Of a stretch of 17,410 nucleotides of DNA, positions 8,886 through 17,410 are shown piece after piece. Each line of letters opens with the position of its first letter. The stretch's first letter is position 1. The stretch spans positions 1 through 17,410 of the forward strand of contig NW_014012587.1 in NCBI RefSeq assembly GCF_000611645.1. Direction: 5' to 3'. Source of the stretch: Monoraphidium neglectum (Eukaryota; Chlorophyta; Chlorophyceae; Sphaeropleales; Selenastraceae). The notes below the pieces were generated by a model. That model was not told the DNA's origin, did not search any database, and was given only the letters and a program-made list of their open reading frames with translations. The position numbers were made by a program, and so were the translations under genes.

Positions 8886-9644
8886 GCGCACGCACGCGCA
8901 CGCACACGTGCGCACACACACGCTCTCTCTCTATTTCTCATGGGCACAGACACACACCTGCTGCGGGGCTGATGGGCACGACACGGTACGTGCCCATGCC
9001 CAGGCGCCGCGCCGCTGCGTCGGGCGTCCCTGCCAGTAGCGTGTTGACCAGGCCAAAGAACTGCTGCATCACGGCGTCCTGCGGGTTGGGTTGGAGGTGG
9101 TTGTCACGGGGATGAACGAGGAGAAGAGTGGTGAAGGAAAGCCCTGTGCCGGCCCAAGGGGCATGCAGCACTTGCGCTTCATCATCCATGGAGGCCGCTC
9201 TGAGGAGCTTCCGGGCCACGAGCTAGGCGGCCGCCCCTGGAAACTCGACGGGCGGGGAGACTGCAGAAATCCAAGGGGGTCCGGATAGGCAGGGAATGTT
9301 TCGCGGGGATGTGTGTGTGTGTGTGTGTGTTTCGCAAGGCACCTGCCGCATGTCGTCGTTGCCGCTCTTGACCAGCATGCGGTGGGACGCCCCATCAGAG
9401 TCGGTGGCCTGGGGGTGACATGGTGTGCGTGCGTGTGTATGCACGTGTGTGCGTTTTCATACGTTAACTGTGTGTGTGCGTGTGCGCATCAATGTGTGCA
9501 CTGATGTGCCAACGTGCACGCTTAATGAAATGCACATGTTGACATGACAGGTTAAACCCAGCACGCCAGCGCCGCGAGTGGCTGGCGCAGCCACCGCGCG
9601 CGCGCACACACACACACACACACACAGACACACACACACACACA

Positions 9645-9679
<35 letters not shown>

Positions 9680-12600
9680 ATGCACCTGCAGGACCTTGGG
9701 GGCATTGATGCCGCCTGCATGGCCCACGCGCGGCCCAAACTCTGTCAGCGTCGGGACGTGAGCGTATGCGCCGCTTGGGTCCAGGGGCAGCGGCGCAGTG
9801 GGGACGGGCACCAGGGTGAGGCTCTGCAGGGGGCCAGTGCGTGGGGGCGGGCAGGGGGGCGGGCGTTTGAGCGGGTGGTTGGGCAGGCGCGTGGTTACGT
9901 GGGTGTCTGAAGGTGGGTGCGCGAGGCGCAGCTGACCGGGCAGCGAAACTGGGGGGCGGGGCCGTCGCGCGCACAGCAGGCGCCGACCTGCAGCCGCCGC
10001 TTGATGGCAGCGGGGAAGGCCCAGCCGTCTGGCGGGGGCGTGGTGCTGCCCTTGGGCTGCAGCTGCATCGCCGCCAGCTCCACAAAGCCGGCCACCATCG
10101 CCTCAACCTGCCTGCGGCGGTATACAACACAACGCAATGCGTGGTGAGTGGTGCAATGAACTTTGGAGGTATCACCAGTGCTGGTGTGGCGGCAAAGGGG
10201 CGGTGCGCAAGGACGCACAGGGCCTGCAGTGGGCGCAGTGCGGCGCTCACGGGCACGGGCAGGTGCTGCCGTTCTGCGGCCGGCCGTGCGCAGCTCACTT
10301 GAGCAGCTCTGCGCGCTGGGGGTTCTTGGCCAGGCGGGCCAGGAGCGCGGACGCGGCTTGCACCTGGGGCGTGGCAGGGCGCGGGGGGGAGTCGCTTTGC
10401 GGGAGCGCATCGGTGCAGATGAGGCAGGAAGCGCGCGAGCACCTGCCACGACAGGGGCACTCGCGGCCCCTGCCATCCACCAGCCTTTGCATCACGAACC
10501 CTGCTGCTTGCTTTCAAAGACGGATGATCGGGACCAGCAGCCGCGACAAACGTGCGCGCCACGGCGCAGGGACCCCATTGGCCTTCACGCAACGCCCAAA
10601 CAAGCCGACGGACGGCTGGCGACCCACCAGTGACCGATTGCAGACCAATGCGTCCCCAGCCCAATGCCCCGCCCCGCCCCGCCGCACCTTGTCCATATCA
10701 AACTCCTGCCGCGCCAGCACCTGCGCCCCCGCCGCGGCGCCGGTGGGCACGGGCTGGCCGTTGCGGCCGAGGTTGCCGTTGCGCAGGGCGATGAGGGAGT
10801 AGAGTGTGTGGTAGGGGTGGTCCAGGGCCATACGCTCCAGGGCGCGGCACAGCACCTGGCAGGGGCGGGCGAAATGAGGGCGGTTTGAGGGCTGTTTGAG
10901 GGCGATTTGAGGCCGATTGCAGGGTGATGCAAAGGTTTGAGGGGGGTTTGAGGGCAAACAATTAGGGCGGGGCCGGGGGACAGGGACGGGAGGCAGGCGT
11001 CGCGGTGGGGCTGGGCGCGGTTGGAAGCTGCCCTTGTGGGGAGGCACCAGGGGCGGGGCGGGGAGCGGGCGGGCCGATGGGCTGGCGTGCGCAAGCACCG
11101 GGGAGGTGCGCGGCAGTGGGGTTCAAGGGGGCATGCGAGGTTCTGGCTTTATTGGTTGGTGCTGAAACGATATTAAATAGCGGTCCATGAAATGTTCGAG
11201 ACCGCCATCATCCTCCCTCACCTGCTGGAAGGCCTTCTGGTTTGAGCCCTGCTGGCCTGCCGCAGACTTGGCGCTCATGCGGCTCGCGATCTGATAGGGT
11301 GTGACGTGTGGTTTTGGGAAGTTGCATCTGGGGTTTCAGGGGAATGAGAGGCTGCCGGGCTCACTTGCAGCGCGCGGTGAGATGCTGGGCCTGCGCGGAA
11401 GGCAGGCCCCACTAGAAACACAGCCTCAAACCCTGCTCTTCCCCTGATTCTGCAGAACCCTGCTGCACGTCACAGTCAGCCAACAAAGGTCACCGCTCGC
11501 CTCTTGACGCGCAAAAGCCCACCTGGTACACCAGGGGCACAAATTTGGCGGAGGGGACGGCCTCCACCACCTCTTTCACGCGCCGGTTGACGTGGGGCTC
11601 CTCACTCAGCGCCAGCCACAGCTGGCACAGCCGGTACACGGCCTGGGCAGGGGTGCCAGACATGCCCACACGCGCGTTTGGGGCCTCGACAACAACTGGC
11701 GAGTTTGTGACCCCAAGTGTTGCGCGGGTGGCTGCGCAGCCGTCGAGCCAGCCGCAGCGCGTGTTTGGGTCGTGCATAAAGAGAAGTGTGTGGAGCGGCT
11801 AGGCGGTGAGTGAAGCTGCGCCGTCCGCCAGGTCAGCGCGGGCATAAGCCACCCACCGCCAGGTCGTGGCTGCCGCCGGCCTGAAGGGCGCGGCCGTAGT
11901 TCTGGAGGGCGATGTGCAGGGTCCTGCGGTCCAAGATTAAGGAGGCGGCGCGGGAATGAGGTGCGGGGGAGAGGTGGGGCGGGGTGAGGGCTCTGCTGCC
12001 TCGGTTGTGAGGGTGAAAATGCTTGCCTGGGCAGCGTGCAGTGGCAGCATGCCGGGGCAGCATGCCAGGTCAGCGCAGCGTTGTGATTCAGTGTAGCGTG
12101 CGCAGGTTCAATTATGCCTGTCCGGGCGCGGCCTGATCAGGGTTGGACCAACAACCCCCGGCATTATCATTCCACAGAGCACCCTGCAGCGAGTCCACCA
12201 GGTGATCGTTTCGTAGACTGGCAGCGGGGGCCTCACCTTTGCGCGAGGTCCTGAAGCTGCTGGGTAGCTGCCTCGTCGGCACCGATCACGCGCTGCAGCG
12301 CGTTGATGCTGATCAGGCAGTGCCGCCGCGTGACCTCGTTCAGCCCCGGGCCGTTGAGGCGCGAGTTCCAGACCTCCACCTATGAGGGGGGGGGGGCGGT
12401 TGTGAGGCAATGGTGACCGGGTTTATGGGTGGTGATGCTGTGCGTGCGGTCTCTCATTGGCCTGTTGACGAGCAGCAGGCGAGGCTGCAAGGAGGAAACC
12501 AGGCTCTGCGCGCCGCAGTCACCTGGAGCAGGGGCGATGAGCCGTAGGAATGGACAGCGCGGTCGTGGTGCAGTGCAGCAGGGAGTGCCAAAACATATGT

Positions 12601-13271
12601 GTGAAGGGCGCTTCGGCCCGGCCCCCCCCCCCCCGCGCACCTGCCGCCGCTTTGCCGCGATGACCATCTGCTGGGTGCGCCACTCCGGCGACGACATCTG
12701 CTGCTGCGTCTGCCTGCGCGCGCGTGCATATGTGTGAGATGATTGTGGGAGTGAGACCGTGCTCTTGCTGCATGGGAGGAGCCTCGAATCGCTGGCCCCC
12801 TGTGGACATAGCTGTGGCGCGCGCCTCGTCCCGGCGCTGGACCGCGTGCAGGCAGATGCAAACAAATGAATGCTGAGCCGCCGCGGGAGCGTGACACAAT
12901 GCATCAAGCACCCCGTCAAGTGCACAGGTTCCCTGGAGGCGTTGGGATTGCATCCCACGGCCTGGAATAAGGTTGCACCAAAGGGGATAGCATGCAGAGG
13001 GAACAGGAGGCCAGTCCTTCGGGCGTCCATCGGGCCCCGATGCTGAGTCAGGCCACTCACTTGTACCGCTCGTCCGCGAACGCGGCCAGCCTGAAGAACA
13101 CGCGCGCCGCCAGCTCTCCCTCCCCGCCCCCGCCGTCCCGCAGCGCGTCAGCGCCGCGGGCCATCAGCTCCATCACGGTCGCCGTCTTGCCGCCGCCATG
13201 CTGCGTCGCGGCCGACCACTTGCCGGCCAGGGACAGCATACGCGCCAGCTGCTGGTGACGCGGCGGCTCGC

Positions 13272-13315
<44 letters not shown>

Positions 13316-16300
13316 GGTGGGCCGTCCGCAGCCTCGACAGCTGCTATCAGGGAATGCAGCTCGCGGAGGGCGCCGGCCGCCTGCCCGCGGTCCCACATCA
13401 GCTTGACAGCCTCAAGCAGCCACGCAGACTGCGGCCGCAGCATCGGCCTCCACCACGCGCCCGCGCCCGCGCCCGCGGCCCCGCCGGCCATCGCGGCGAA
13501 CGGGCCCGCAGTGGCTCCGGCGTCGGCGTCAGCGGCAGCGTGGTTGCGGATGAGGTGGCGGACGCGCGTGAGGGCCGCGTCCGCGGCGGCGAGGTGGCCG
13601 CACTTGCGGGCGGCGCCGGCGGCGGCCTGGAGCGTCACCACCAGCACGTCGGGCCTGAGGTGGCGGCGCCGAATCACGAAAAGCAGGAAGGACGAAACGG
13701 CAGCAGTGGGTTGAAAGCTTGCGCCATGGCACGGCCGGACACATTGCAAGGCAGGGTGCAGCTGAAGCTGCAGGCGCGCGGTTTACATCGTTGCATTGCC
13801 CGGCCGATGTTCAACCTGCGCGGTCAAATCACCGGCGACCGCTTGGCTCGGAACCGGGGCGCCGCACCTGCCCAGGATTTGCGCCACACAGGCCTGCAGC
13901 GCCAGCAGCTGGTCTGCTTGGTGGTAATCTCCAGGGCGCAGCCGCAGCGCGCCCGAGCCAGCCGCGACGCCCTCCGCCGACGAAGCTGCGCCGCCGAGCG
14001 GGCCCAGCAGGCGCCGCAGCAGCTGCGGCGTGGCGCAGGAGGCGGCCGCGGCCGCGGCGCCGGCGCCACCTGCGAGGCCGGCGGAGGGCGACGCAGCGGC
14101 GTCGCTGGCGCACTTGGCCCACTTGATGCGCCAGGCGCGGCGCAGCAGCTCCAGCATCTGTAGCCGCACCTGGGCAGTTCGCAAGCCGAGGCAGGAGACA
14201 GGTGGGTTGTGGGTAAGGCATGGTGAAGTTCACGCCACGAGTTTGAACACGTTGCCAAGATTGAATAAGTCAGGTCGAGCGCGTTGGATCAGTCAGGCCG
14301 CCGGCCTTTGCGATTGAACCTGTGTCACACAGCTGGTCAGCCCCAGACAGCACCAGCACCCAGCAAGGCGACCAGGGCCAGCCATCAAGCCTGCCGCCAG
14401 AGAGGAGTCCGGTTGAAAAACCCGCCCGCCCACCAGGGCATGGTTGACCGTGACTGCGCTCTCGTCCCCGCTGGTAGCCAGCGCGCCGACGGCCGCGTGC
14501 CGCGCCTCTGCGAGCGCCGCCCCAAACGCCTCCCCGTCCCCTGCGCGCAGCAGCTGTAGCGACCGGAAGATACCGGCGTGGAACCCGCCGGCGCCGCCGC
14601 CGTTCCCGACCGCCGCGCCCTCGCCGCGTGTGCCTGCCACTGCCGCTTGTGCCGCCGGCGCCGCGAGCGCGCCAGCTGTCCCCTGTCCTGCAGTGTCCCA
14701 CTCGCCTAGCCGCCACGCAAGCTCAGCCTGCGCCTCGCGCGTCGCCGAATCCGCAGCACACGCGCCACTGCTGCCGCCAGTGTTGGCCAGACTGGATTGG
14801 AGGTACCTCTGCGCCGTGTGGCGGCAGCCCATGCGTGTCAGAGCCCTCAATAGGTCAACAGCTGTGCCCCCGAGCCCCGCCCCTGCTGGCGCCGCAGCAG
14901 GGTGCTGCAGGCGCTCGTCCGCGGCGGCCAGCACCTCGGGCCAGCGGCCCTCGCACTGCTGCAGCCGCAGGCGGCCCGAGGCGCTGCCCAGGATCGCGGC
15001 AATCGCATAAACGCCATCAGGGTCGTTGATCCTCTCGTACAGATCAAGCAGCAGCGCCTCAATCTCGGACAGCCGCGAATCCTCGTCAGAGGCGCCGACG
15101 GCGCCGCCCGGGTCCGAGGCGGCGCCCGCCGACGCCGGCCGGCTTGTGCGGGGCGGCTGAGGGGTGGCCAAGTGCTGCGCATTGCGGCGCCCGCGCTGCT
15201 GCTGCTGCTGCTGCTGCGGGGCCTGCAGCTGCGCCTGCGTCCCGCCCGGCAGCAGTTCTGCCAGCATCGACGGCAGCGCGGGCGTCGCTGCCGCCCCCGC
15301 CCCGCTGCCTAGTGCATCCTTGGCGCCTGCGCGCGGCAGCGCGACGCCGCCGTGCCGCAGCTCGCACCAGCGCTCCACATACACGAGCGCCATGAAGTGG
15401 GCGCCGCACGCGTCCGCAGCGCGCGCGACGGCGGCGTAATCGGTGTTCAGTGCGTACACCGTGTCCCAGTAGTAGGGGTGCAGCCGGTCGGCGGGCGGGC
15501 GGCCCTTGGCTGCGGCAGTTTGGGGTTGATTTGCAGGCGAGCGGGGCGAGGACAGGTGTTGGCGCACTTGGACAGGCTCCCTTAAACCGCGTTGTTCCAG
15601 GGACTGAGCCCGCTCCGAGACGGCGCCCATCCCTGCAGCACCCCGGCGCCCGTGGCGACGCACGTGCTCACACAAGCGCACACTGATGTTTACGCGCGCG
15701 CGCAAACACACACACACACACACACACGACCTCGTGCACGCAAACACACCACCTCGCTCCCGCCACCATGCGTTAGACTCCACAGTCGGCCTGAATTGGG
15801 CAGCGCCTGCACCGGCGCGCCCTCACCTGTCAGCTTCGAATCCCGATGGATGCCCCTCAAAAACTCGAGCGCCCGCAGCAGCACCCGCAGCCCCTGCCGC
15901 GCGTCGTCCGCGCCCGTGCCCGCGGCTGCACCCGACGGCCCGCCGCGCGCCGGGCCGCCCCCGGCGGCCCCGAGGCTGGGACCTCGGGACAGGCTGGCCT
16001 GCAGCGAGGACGTCATCGAGCGTCCCTTCGCCTGGTCGACAGACCCCGACGAGCGGCCCACGTCGGACCCTGCAGGGGGAGGTGCTGCGGCGCCGGCGGC
16101 CGCGGCGGCCCCCTCCAGGAGTGCCGCCTCCATCGCCGCGCCGAGCTCGGCCCGCGCCTGCCAGGGCGGTAAGCCGACCGGCCGCTCGTCCGAGTAGCGG
16201 CCCGCGCCCGCGCCCACCACCTCGCGCAGCGCGTGCGGCAGCAGCGCCGCCGCCACTGCGGGCAGCGCCGCCGCGGCGGGCGCGAGCAGCCGGAGCAGCG

Positions 16301-17410
16301 GGTCTCGCGCGCACGCCGACAGCAGCGCGGACGATAGGCGGCAGAGCCACGCGCCGTGGGGCGCCGGCCCGGCGGGATTCCAAAGGGACGGCTCCGACAA
16401 CTCAACCCCCTGCTGCTCCTGCGGACCGCCGCCGCCGACCTCGCCCTGCTGCTCCTCCTCATTTTCAGCCTCAGCATCCCCACCGGCGCTGCCGGCGCCG
16501 CCGGCAAGGGATGACAGGTAGCAGGGCACCATAGCTCGTGCAGCCGCCGCAGCATCGTCCCACCCGGCCGCCTCCCACGCGCGGTTGAGGGCGTCCTGCA
16601 GCGGCCGCAGCGCGGCGCCGCCCTCGGGCGTCGCCAACAGCGCGCGCGTGGCGGACTGGACCGTCCCTATGACTTCTGGGTCGGGGCCGGCCAGGAAGCT
16701 GCCCAGCAGCTCCAGCACCCCGAAGAGCATCGCGTCACGGCGGGGGTCCCCGGTCACTGACGCCGCGCCGCTGGCCGTCAATATCGCGGCCGCTCCGCCG
16801 CCGGCGCCATCAACGGCTGCAGTCGAAGCAGGGCCAGGACCTGTGGACCGGCTGCGCTGCTTTGGCGCGGAGCCGCCCGCCGACGCGGGCTGGGCCAGCC
16901 CGGCCTCGTCGTCGCCGGTCGATGACATGTAGATGACGTCATCGCCGCCCCCGCCGGCGGCCGCAGCTGCCGAGAAGCTGATGACGTCGGGCGGCAGCGG
17001 CCCCGCGGCCGCCAGCAGGCGCGCGGCCAGGCCAGACAGCCCTGGGTCGTCCAGACGCGCCCCCAGGTGCGCCAGCCGCCACGCGGCCGCGCACACCCCC
17101 GGCAGCAGCCGCCCCGAGACCCGCTGCTCGCACGCGCCGTCGGGCGCCGCCCCCGCGTCGCCGGGCGGCCGCGGGGCCGGCGGCGCGAGCAGCGCGTCCT
17201 TGTCAGCGTCGAGGCCGCGCTCGAGCGCCGCGAGCGCGCGTCGGCGGCTGGCCGGCGGCATGCCGGCCGCGCGCGCCGCAAACATGGAAACCTCCTCCGC
17301 AAGCGTGACCCCCGCCCGCGCCGCACGCAGCGCCGCGTCCGCGCCGCTGAGCGCCGGCAGCGCCGGCAGCGGGCCGAGCGCCCGCATGTGCGCGTGCAGC
17401 GGGTCTGCAG
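5691..17410 (-). CDS. ATM: ATM serine/threonine protein kinase (PIKK family), 5'-partial, 23 exons
   Basis: This is the checkpoint kinase that responds to DNA double-strand breaks in the nucleus. Exons in transcript order: 17410(partial)-15827, 15509-14434, 14169-13868, 13654-13061, 12713-12641, 12379-12237, 11923-11857, 11642-11523, 11290-11222, 10855-10688, 10363-10299, 10111-9988, 9823-9686, 9408-9343, 9078-8958, 8555-8474, 8245-8016, 7775-7666, 7299-7207, 6958-6891, 6573-6503, 6332-6166, 5768-5691. All 22 introns are GT-AG and all phases agree, giving 1,868 codons and a TGA at 5693-5691. Residues are numbered here from the first full codon at the right edge. Seen: FAT region (about 550-1365), kinase (about 1465-1770) with K1521, DRHxxN (D1675, N1680) and DLG (D1694), and a FATC ending GWSAWM. 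Motifs such as VEGPMRRCCEET, VMQQFFGLVNTLL and AGGINAPK fit ATM rather than ATR, TOR or DNA-PKcs. Family members are usually about 3,000 residues or more, so the N-terminal solenoid lies beyond the edge. The exon model comes from homology and consensus sites; no transcript was seen. Confidence 0.95.
5778..5905. repeat. (GT)n-rich tract in last ATM intron
   Basis: Imperfect GT repeat within intron 5769-6165. In transcript sense it is CA-rich and begins about 10 nt upstream of the final acceptor. Confidence 0.9.
6448..6483. repeat. (CAG)n tract in ATM intron 21
   Basis: Eight CAG units, then TAG, two CAG and CAA on the plus strand (CTG in transcript sense), inside the 170-bp intron 6333-6502. 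Confidence 0.9.
7305..7410. repeat. (GT)n-rich tract in ATM intron 18
   Basis: Imperfect GT/GTGC repeat within intron 7300-7665. In transcript sense it is a CA tract ending just before the exon-19 acceptor. Confidence 0.9.
8278..8315. repeat. Palindromic GT-CG-CA microsatellite in ATM intron 16
   Basis: A GT run passes through CACGCGCGCGCGC into CACACATG, so the tract is partly self-complementary. It lies within intron 8246-8473, near its 3' splice site. Confidence 0.85.
8590..8690. repeat. (GT)n tract, acceptor side of ATM intron 15
   Basis: About 100 bp of GT repeat with a few GC interruptions, CA-rich in transcript sense. It ends about 35 nt before the acceptor at 8556-8557. Confidence 0.95.
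8819..8921. repeat. (CA)n-(CG)n tract, donor side of ATM intron 15
   Basis: CA repeat (8819-8871) followed by an alternating CG run (about 8871-8889) and CA/CG repeats. In transcript sense it is UG-rich and begins about 37 nt after the donor at 8957. It is complementary to the tract at 8590-8690. Confidence 0.95.
9309..9331. repeat. (GT)n tract in ATM intron 14
   Basis: A short pure GT run within intron 9079-9342. In transcript sense it is CA, about 12 nt after the donor. Confidence 0.9.
9421..9497. repeat. (GT)n-rich tract, acceptor side of ATM intron 13
   Basis: Imperfect GT repeat broken by a TTTTCATACGTTAAC segment. It is CA-rich in transcript sense and lies just before the exon-14 acceptor (9409-9410). 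Confidence 0.85.
9603..9678. repeat. (CA)n tract, donor side of ATM intron 13
   Basis: CA repeat with two CAGACA interruptions. It is UG-rich in transcript sense and begins 7 nt after the donor at 9685. Confidence 0.95.
10299..12713 (-). other. ATM: ATM exons 5-11: C-terminal FAT domain up to the kinase linker
   Basis: Seven short exons (65-168 bp) cover residues 1186-1420. Recognisable ATM blocks are MSSPEWRTQQMVIAAKRRQ (exon 5), VEVWNSRLNG (exon 6), IALQNYGRALQAGGSHDLA (exon 7), VYRLCQLWLALSEEP and AKFVPLVYQ (exon 8), IASRMSAK (exon 9), and MALDHPYHTLYSLIALRNGN (exon 10). This helical block carries the most conserved FAT motifs, a PLVYQ-IASRM junction followed by the DHPYHTLY helix. The introns are 180-370 bp. 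Exon 11 encodes the FAT-to-kinase linker helix. Confidence 0.92.
10869..10958. repeat. 11-bp tandem repeat in ATM intron 9
   Basis: Four clean 11-bp units of the form GCGRTTTGAGG (10869, 10880, 10891 and 10902) are followed by degenerate units to about 10958. In transcript sense each reads CCTCAAAYCGC. The array ends about 13 nt upstream of the exon-10 acceptor. Confidence 0.85.
13061..14169 (-). other. ATM: ATM exons 3-4: middle of FAT domain
   Basis: Exon 3 (14169-13868) and exon 4 (13654-13061) are separated by a 213-bp intron (13867-13655) and join in phase 2 as ILG-R-PDVLVVTLQ. Exon 3 carries LQMLELLRRAWR and DQLLALQACVAQILG. Exon 4 carries RKCGHLAAADAAL, WLLEAVKLMWDRGQ, LARMLSLAGKWSAAT and RVFFRLAAFADERYK, matching successive helices of the ATM FAT domain. 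Exon 4 contains an uninterrupted Gln-14 run (residues 1101-1114). Exon 4 ends AA|GTGAGT, and the split Lys is completed by exon 5. Confidence 0.9.
13273..13314. repeat. ATM: (CAG)14 coding repeat, poly-Gln in ATM exon 4
   Basis: Fourteen perfect CTG units on the plus strand encode 14 consecutive Gln (residues 1101-1114) in the FAT domain, between DGPP and GEPPRHQQL. Confidence 0.95.
14434..15509 (-). other. ATM: ATM exon 2: N-terminal FAT domain
   Basis: The exon holds 358 full codons between a CTGCCGCAG acceptor and a GTGGGC donor. ATM landmarks appear in order: an aromatic YYWDTVYALN block, ARAADACGAHFMALVYVE, the LLLDLYERINDPDGVYA helix, SGRLRLQQCEGRWPEVL, DLLRALTRMG, AELAWRLGEWD and FHAGIFRSLQLL. 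Together these are the TPR-like helical pairs of the FAT domain, which clamps the kinase domain. A Gln-7 tract (residues 626-632, nt 15216-15196) and Ala/Gly-rich loops are inserted between conserved helices. The exon ends in phase 0 at NHAL and joins VRLQMLELL of the next exon. Confidence 0.9.
15196..15216. repeat. ATM: (CAG)7 coding repeat, poly-Gln in ATM exon 2
   Basis: Seven CTG units on the plus strand encode Gln-7 in a loop of the N-terminal FAT region (residues 626-632). Confidence 0.95.
15703..15730. repeat. (CA)n tract in ATM intron 1
   Basis: CA repeat preceded by a GCGCGCGC run within intron 15510-15826. It is UG-rich in transcript sense, about 100 nt from the donor. Confidence 0.9.
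15827..17410 (-). other. ATM: ATM exon 1 (visible): end of helical solenoid and entry to FAT
   Basis: One open frame runs from the window edge to a GTGAGG donor at 15826-15821. The first in-frame ATG (17387-17385) is not taken as the start, because the frame stays open to the edge and the protein is far from its N-terminus; a CTGCAG at 17410-17405 could even be an acceptor. The protein is alpha-helical and very Ala/Gly-rich. Landmarks that line up with the pre-FAT part of ATM are LLPHALREVV and the segment RVLLRALEFLR near the exon end. Low-complexity Gly/Ala/Glu insertions (for example around 16420-16500 and 15880-16080) look like lineage-specific loops. The exon ends in phase 1. Confidence 0.85.

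Larger units (their letters stand above)
6503..10111 (-). other. ATM: ATM exons 12-21: kinase domain
   Basis: Residues 1421-1788 hold the PI3K-like catalytic domain. The N-lobe has VPVPTAPLPLDPSG and AGGINAPKVLQ (exon 13), then SHRMLVKSGNDDMRQD, whose Lys (K1521) corresponds to the ATP-binding lysine. YRVVPISPAAG and WVENTVPMADYL (exons 15-16) match the hinge side. Exon 17 has FLEAFRAPAAWFEARTRYTR and MAGFVIGLG. The catalytic loop DRHLGNMLL (D1675, N1680) and the metal-binding IDLGVAFEQG (D1694) lie in exon 18. The activation segment TPET-VPFRLTRDVVDGMG spans exons 18-19, followed by VEGPMRRCCEETLR and the C-lobe helix KEALLTVVEVVLHDPLYRW. No catalytic residue is missing, so an active enzyme is expected. 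Confidence 0.96.

Noticed and set aside
8590..8921. CRISPR-like alternation of repeats
   Set aside because: These are dinucleotide microsatellites inside a eukaryotic intron, with no unique spacers and no cas genes.
9552..10664. A 370-codon minus-strand open frame within the ATM locus
   Set aside because: It is in a different frame from exons 11-13 and includes poly-Cys-Val from the GT repeat. The ATM exons in the other frames show clear homology.
13198..14163. A plus-strand open frame with a poly-Leu run
   Set aside because: The Leu run is the (CTG)14 read on the opposite strand of the ATM poly-Gln. The reverse strand carries FAT homology.
15686..16534. A plus-strand Pro/Arg-rich open frame of 282 codons
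   Set aside because: It is opposite ATM exon 1 and has only low-complexity Pro/Ala/Arg content expected from antisense GC-rich DNA.
17385..17387. ATG as the start codon of the kinase gene
   Set aside because: The frame is open upstream to the window edge, and ATM homology here is to the region just before the FAT domain, so the true start must be well outside the window.

Overview
The window looks like nuclear DNA of a GC-rich chlorophyte green alga, probably Chlorophyceae. The signs are long coding exons with almost only G or C at third codon positions, many small GT-AG introns, Ala/Gly/Ser/Gln-rich protein insertions, abundant (CA)n/(GT)n microsatellites, and TGTAA motifs (the usual algal poly(A) signal) after the plus-strand gene. 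There is no bacterial-type operon, rRNA, tRNA, CRISPR array or insertion sequence that I can support.

Layout from left to right. (1) About 1-996, minus strand: the 5' part of a small gene whose first exon encodes a clear mitochondrial presequence. It continues towards or past the left edge. Its identity is uncertain; there is a weak resemblance to COQ7 diiron proteins. (2) 997-2172: about 1.2 kb between divergent genes, with no gene that I can support. (3) 2173-5091, plus strand: a protein of about 0.85-0.9 kDa-thousand residues (roughly 860-900 aa), low in complexity, with a central coiled coil and two TQT motifs like those that bind dynein light chain LC8. TGTAA signals follow at 5171 and 5301. 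(4) 5092-5690: a short convergent intergenic stretch. (5) 5691-17410, minus strand: the 3' two thirds of an ATM checkpoint kinase gene, running off the right edge.

The ATM gene could be resolved exon by exon. There are 23 visible exons and 22 introns, and every junction agrees in reading phase. They join into 1,868 codons plus a stop, covering the end of the helical solenoid, the FAT domain, the PI3K-like kinase domain with all catalytic residues, and a FATC domain ending at the stop codon. This is a PIKK of the DNA double-strand-break response.

The most unusual signal is not in the proteins. Several introns carry UG-repeat and CA-repeat tracts at opposite ends, in transcript sense, so each intron could fold into a long hairpin that brings its splice sites together. 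One ATM acceptor is also preceded by a tandem 11-bp pyrimidine-rich repeat, and (CAG)n tracts sit in two exons of the FAT region and in one intron.
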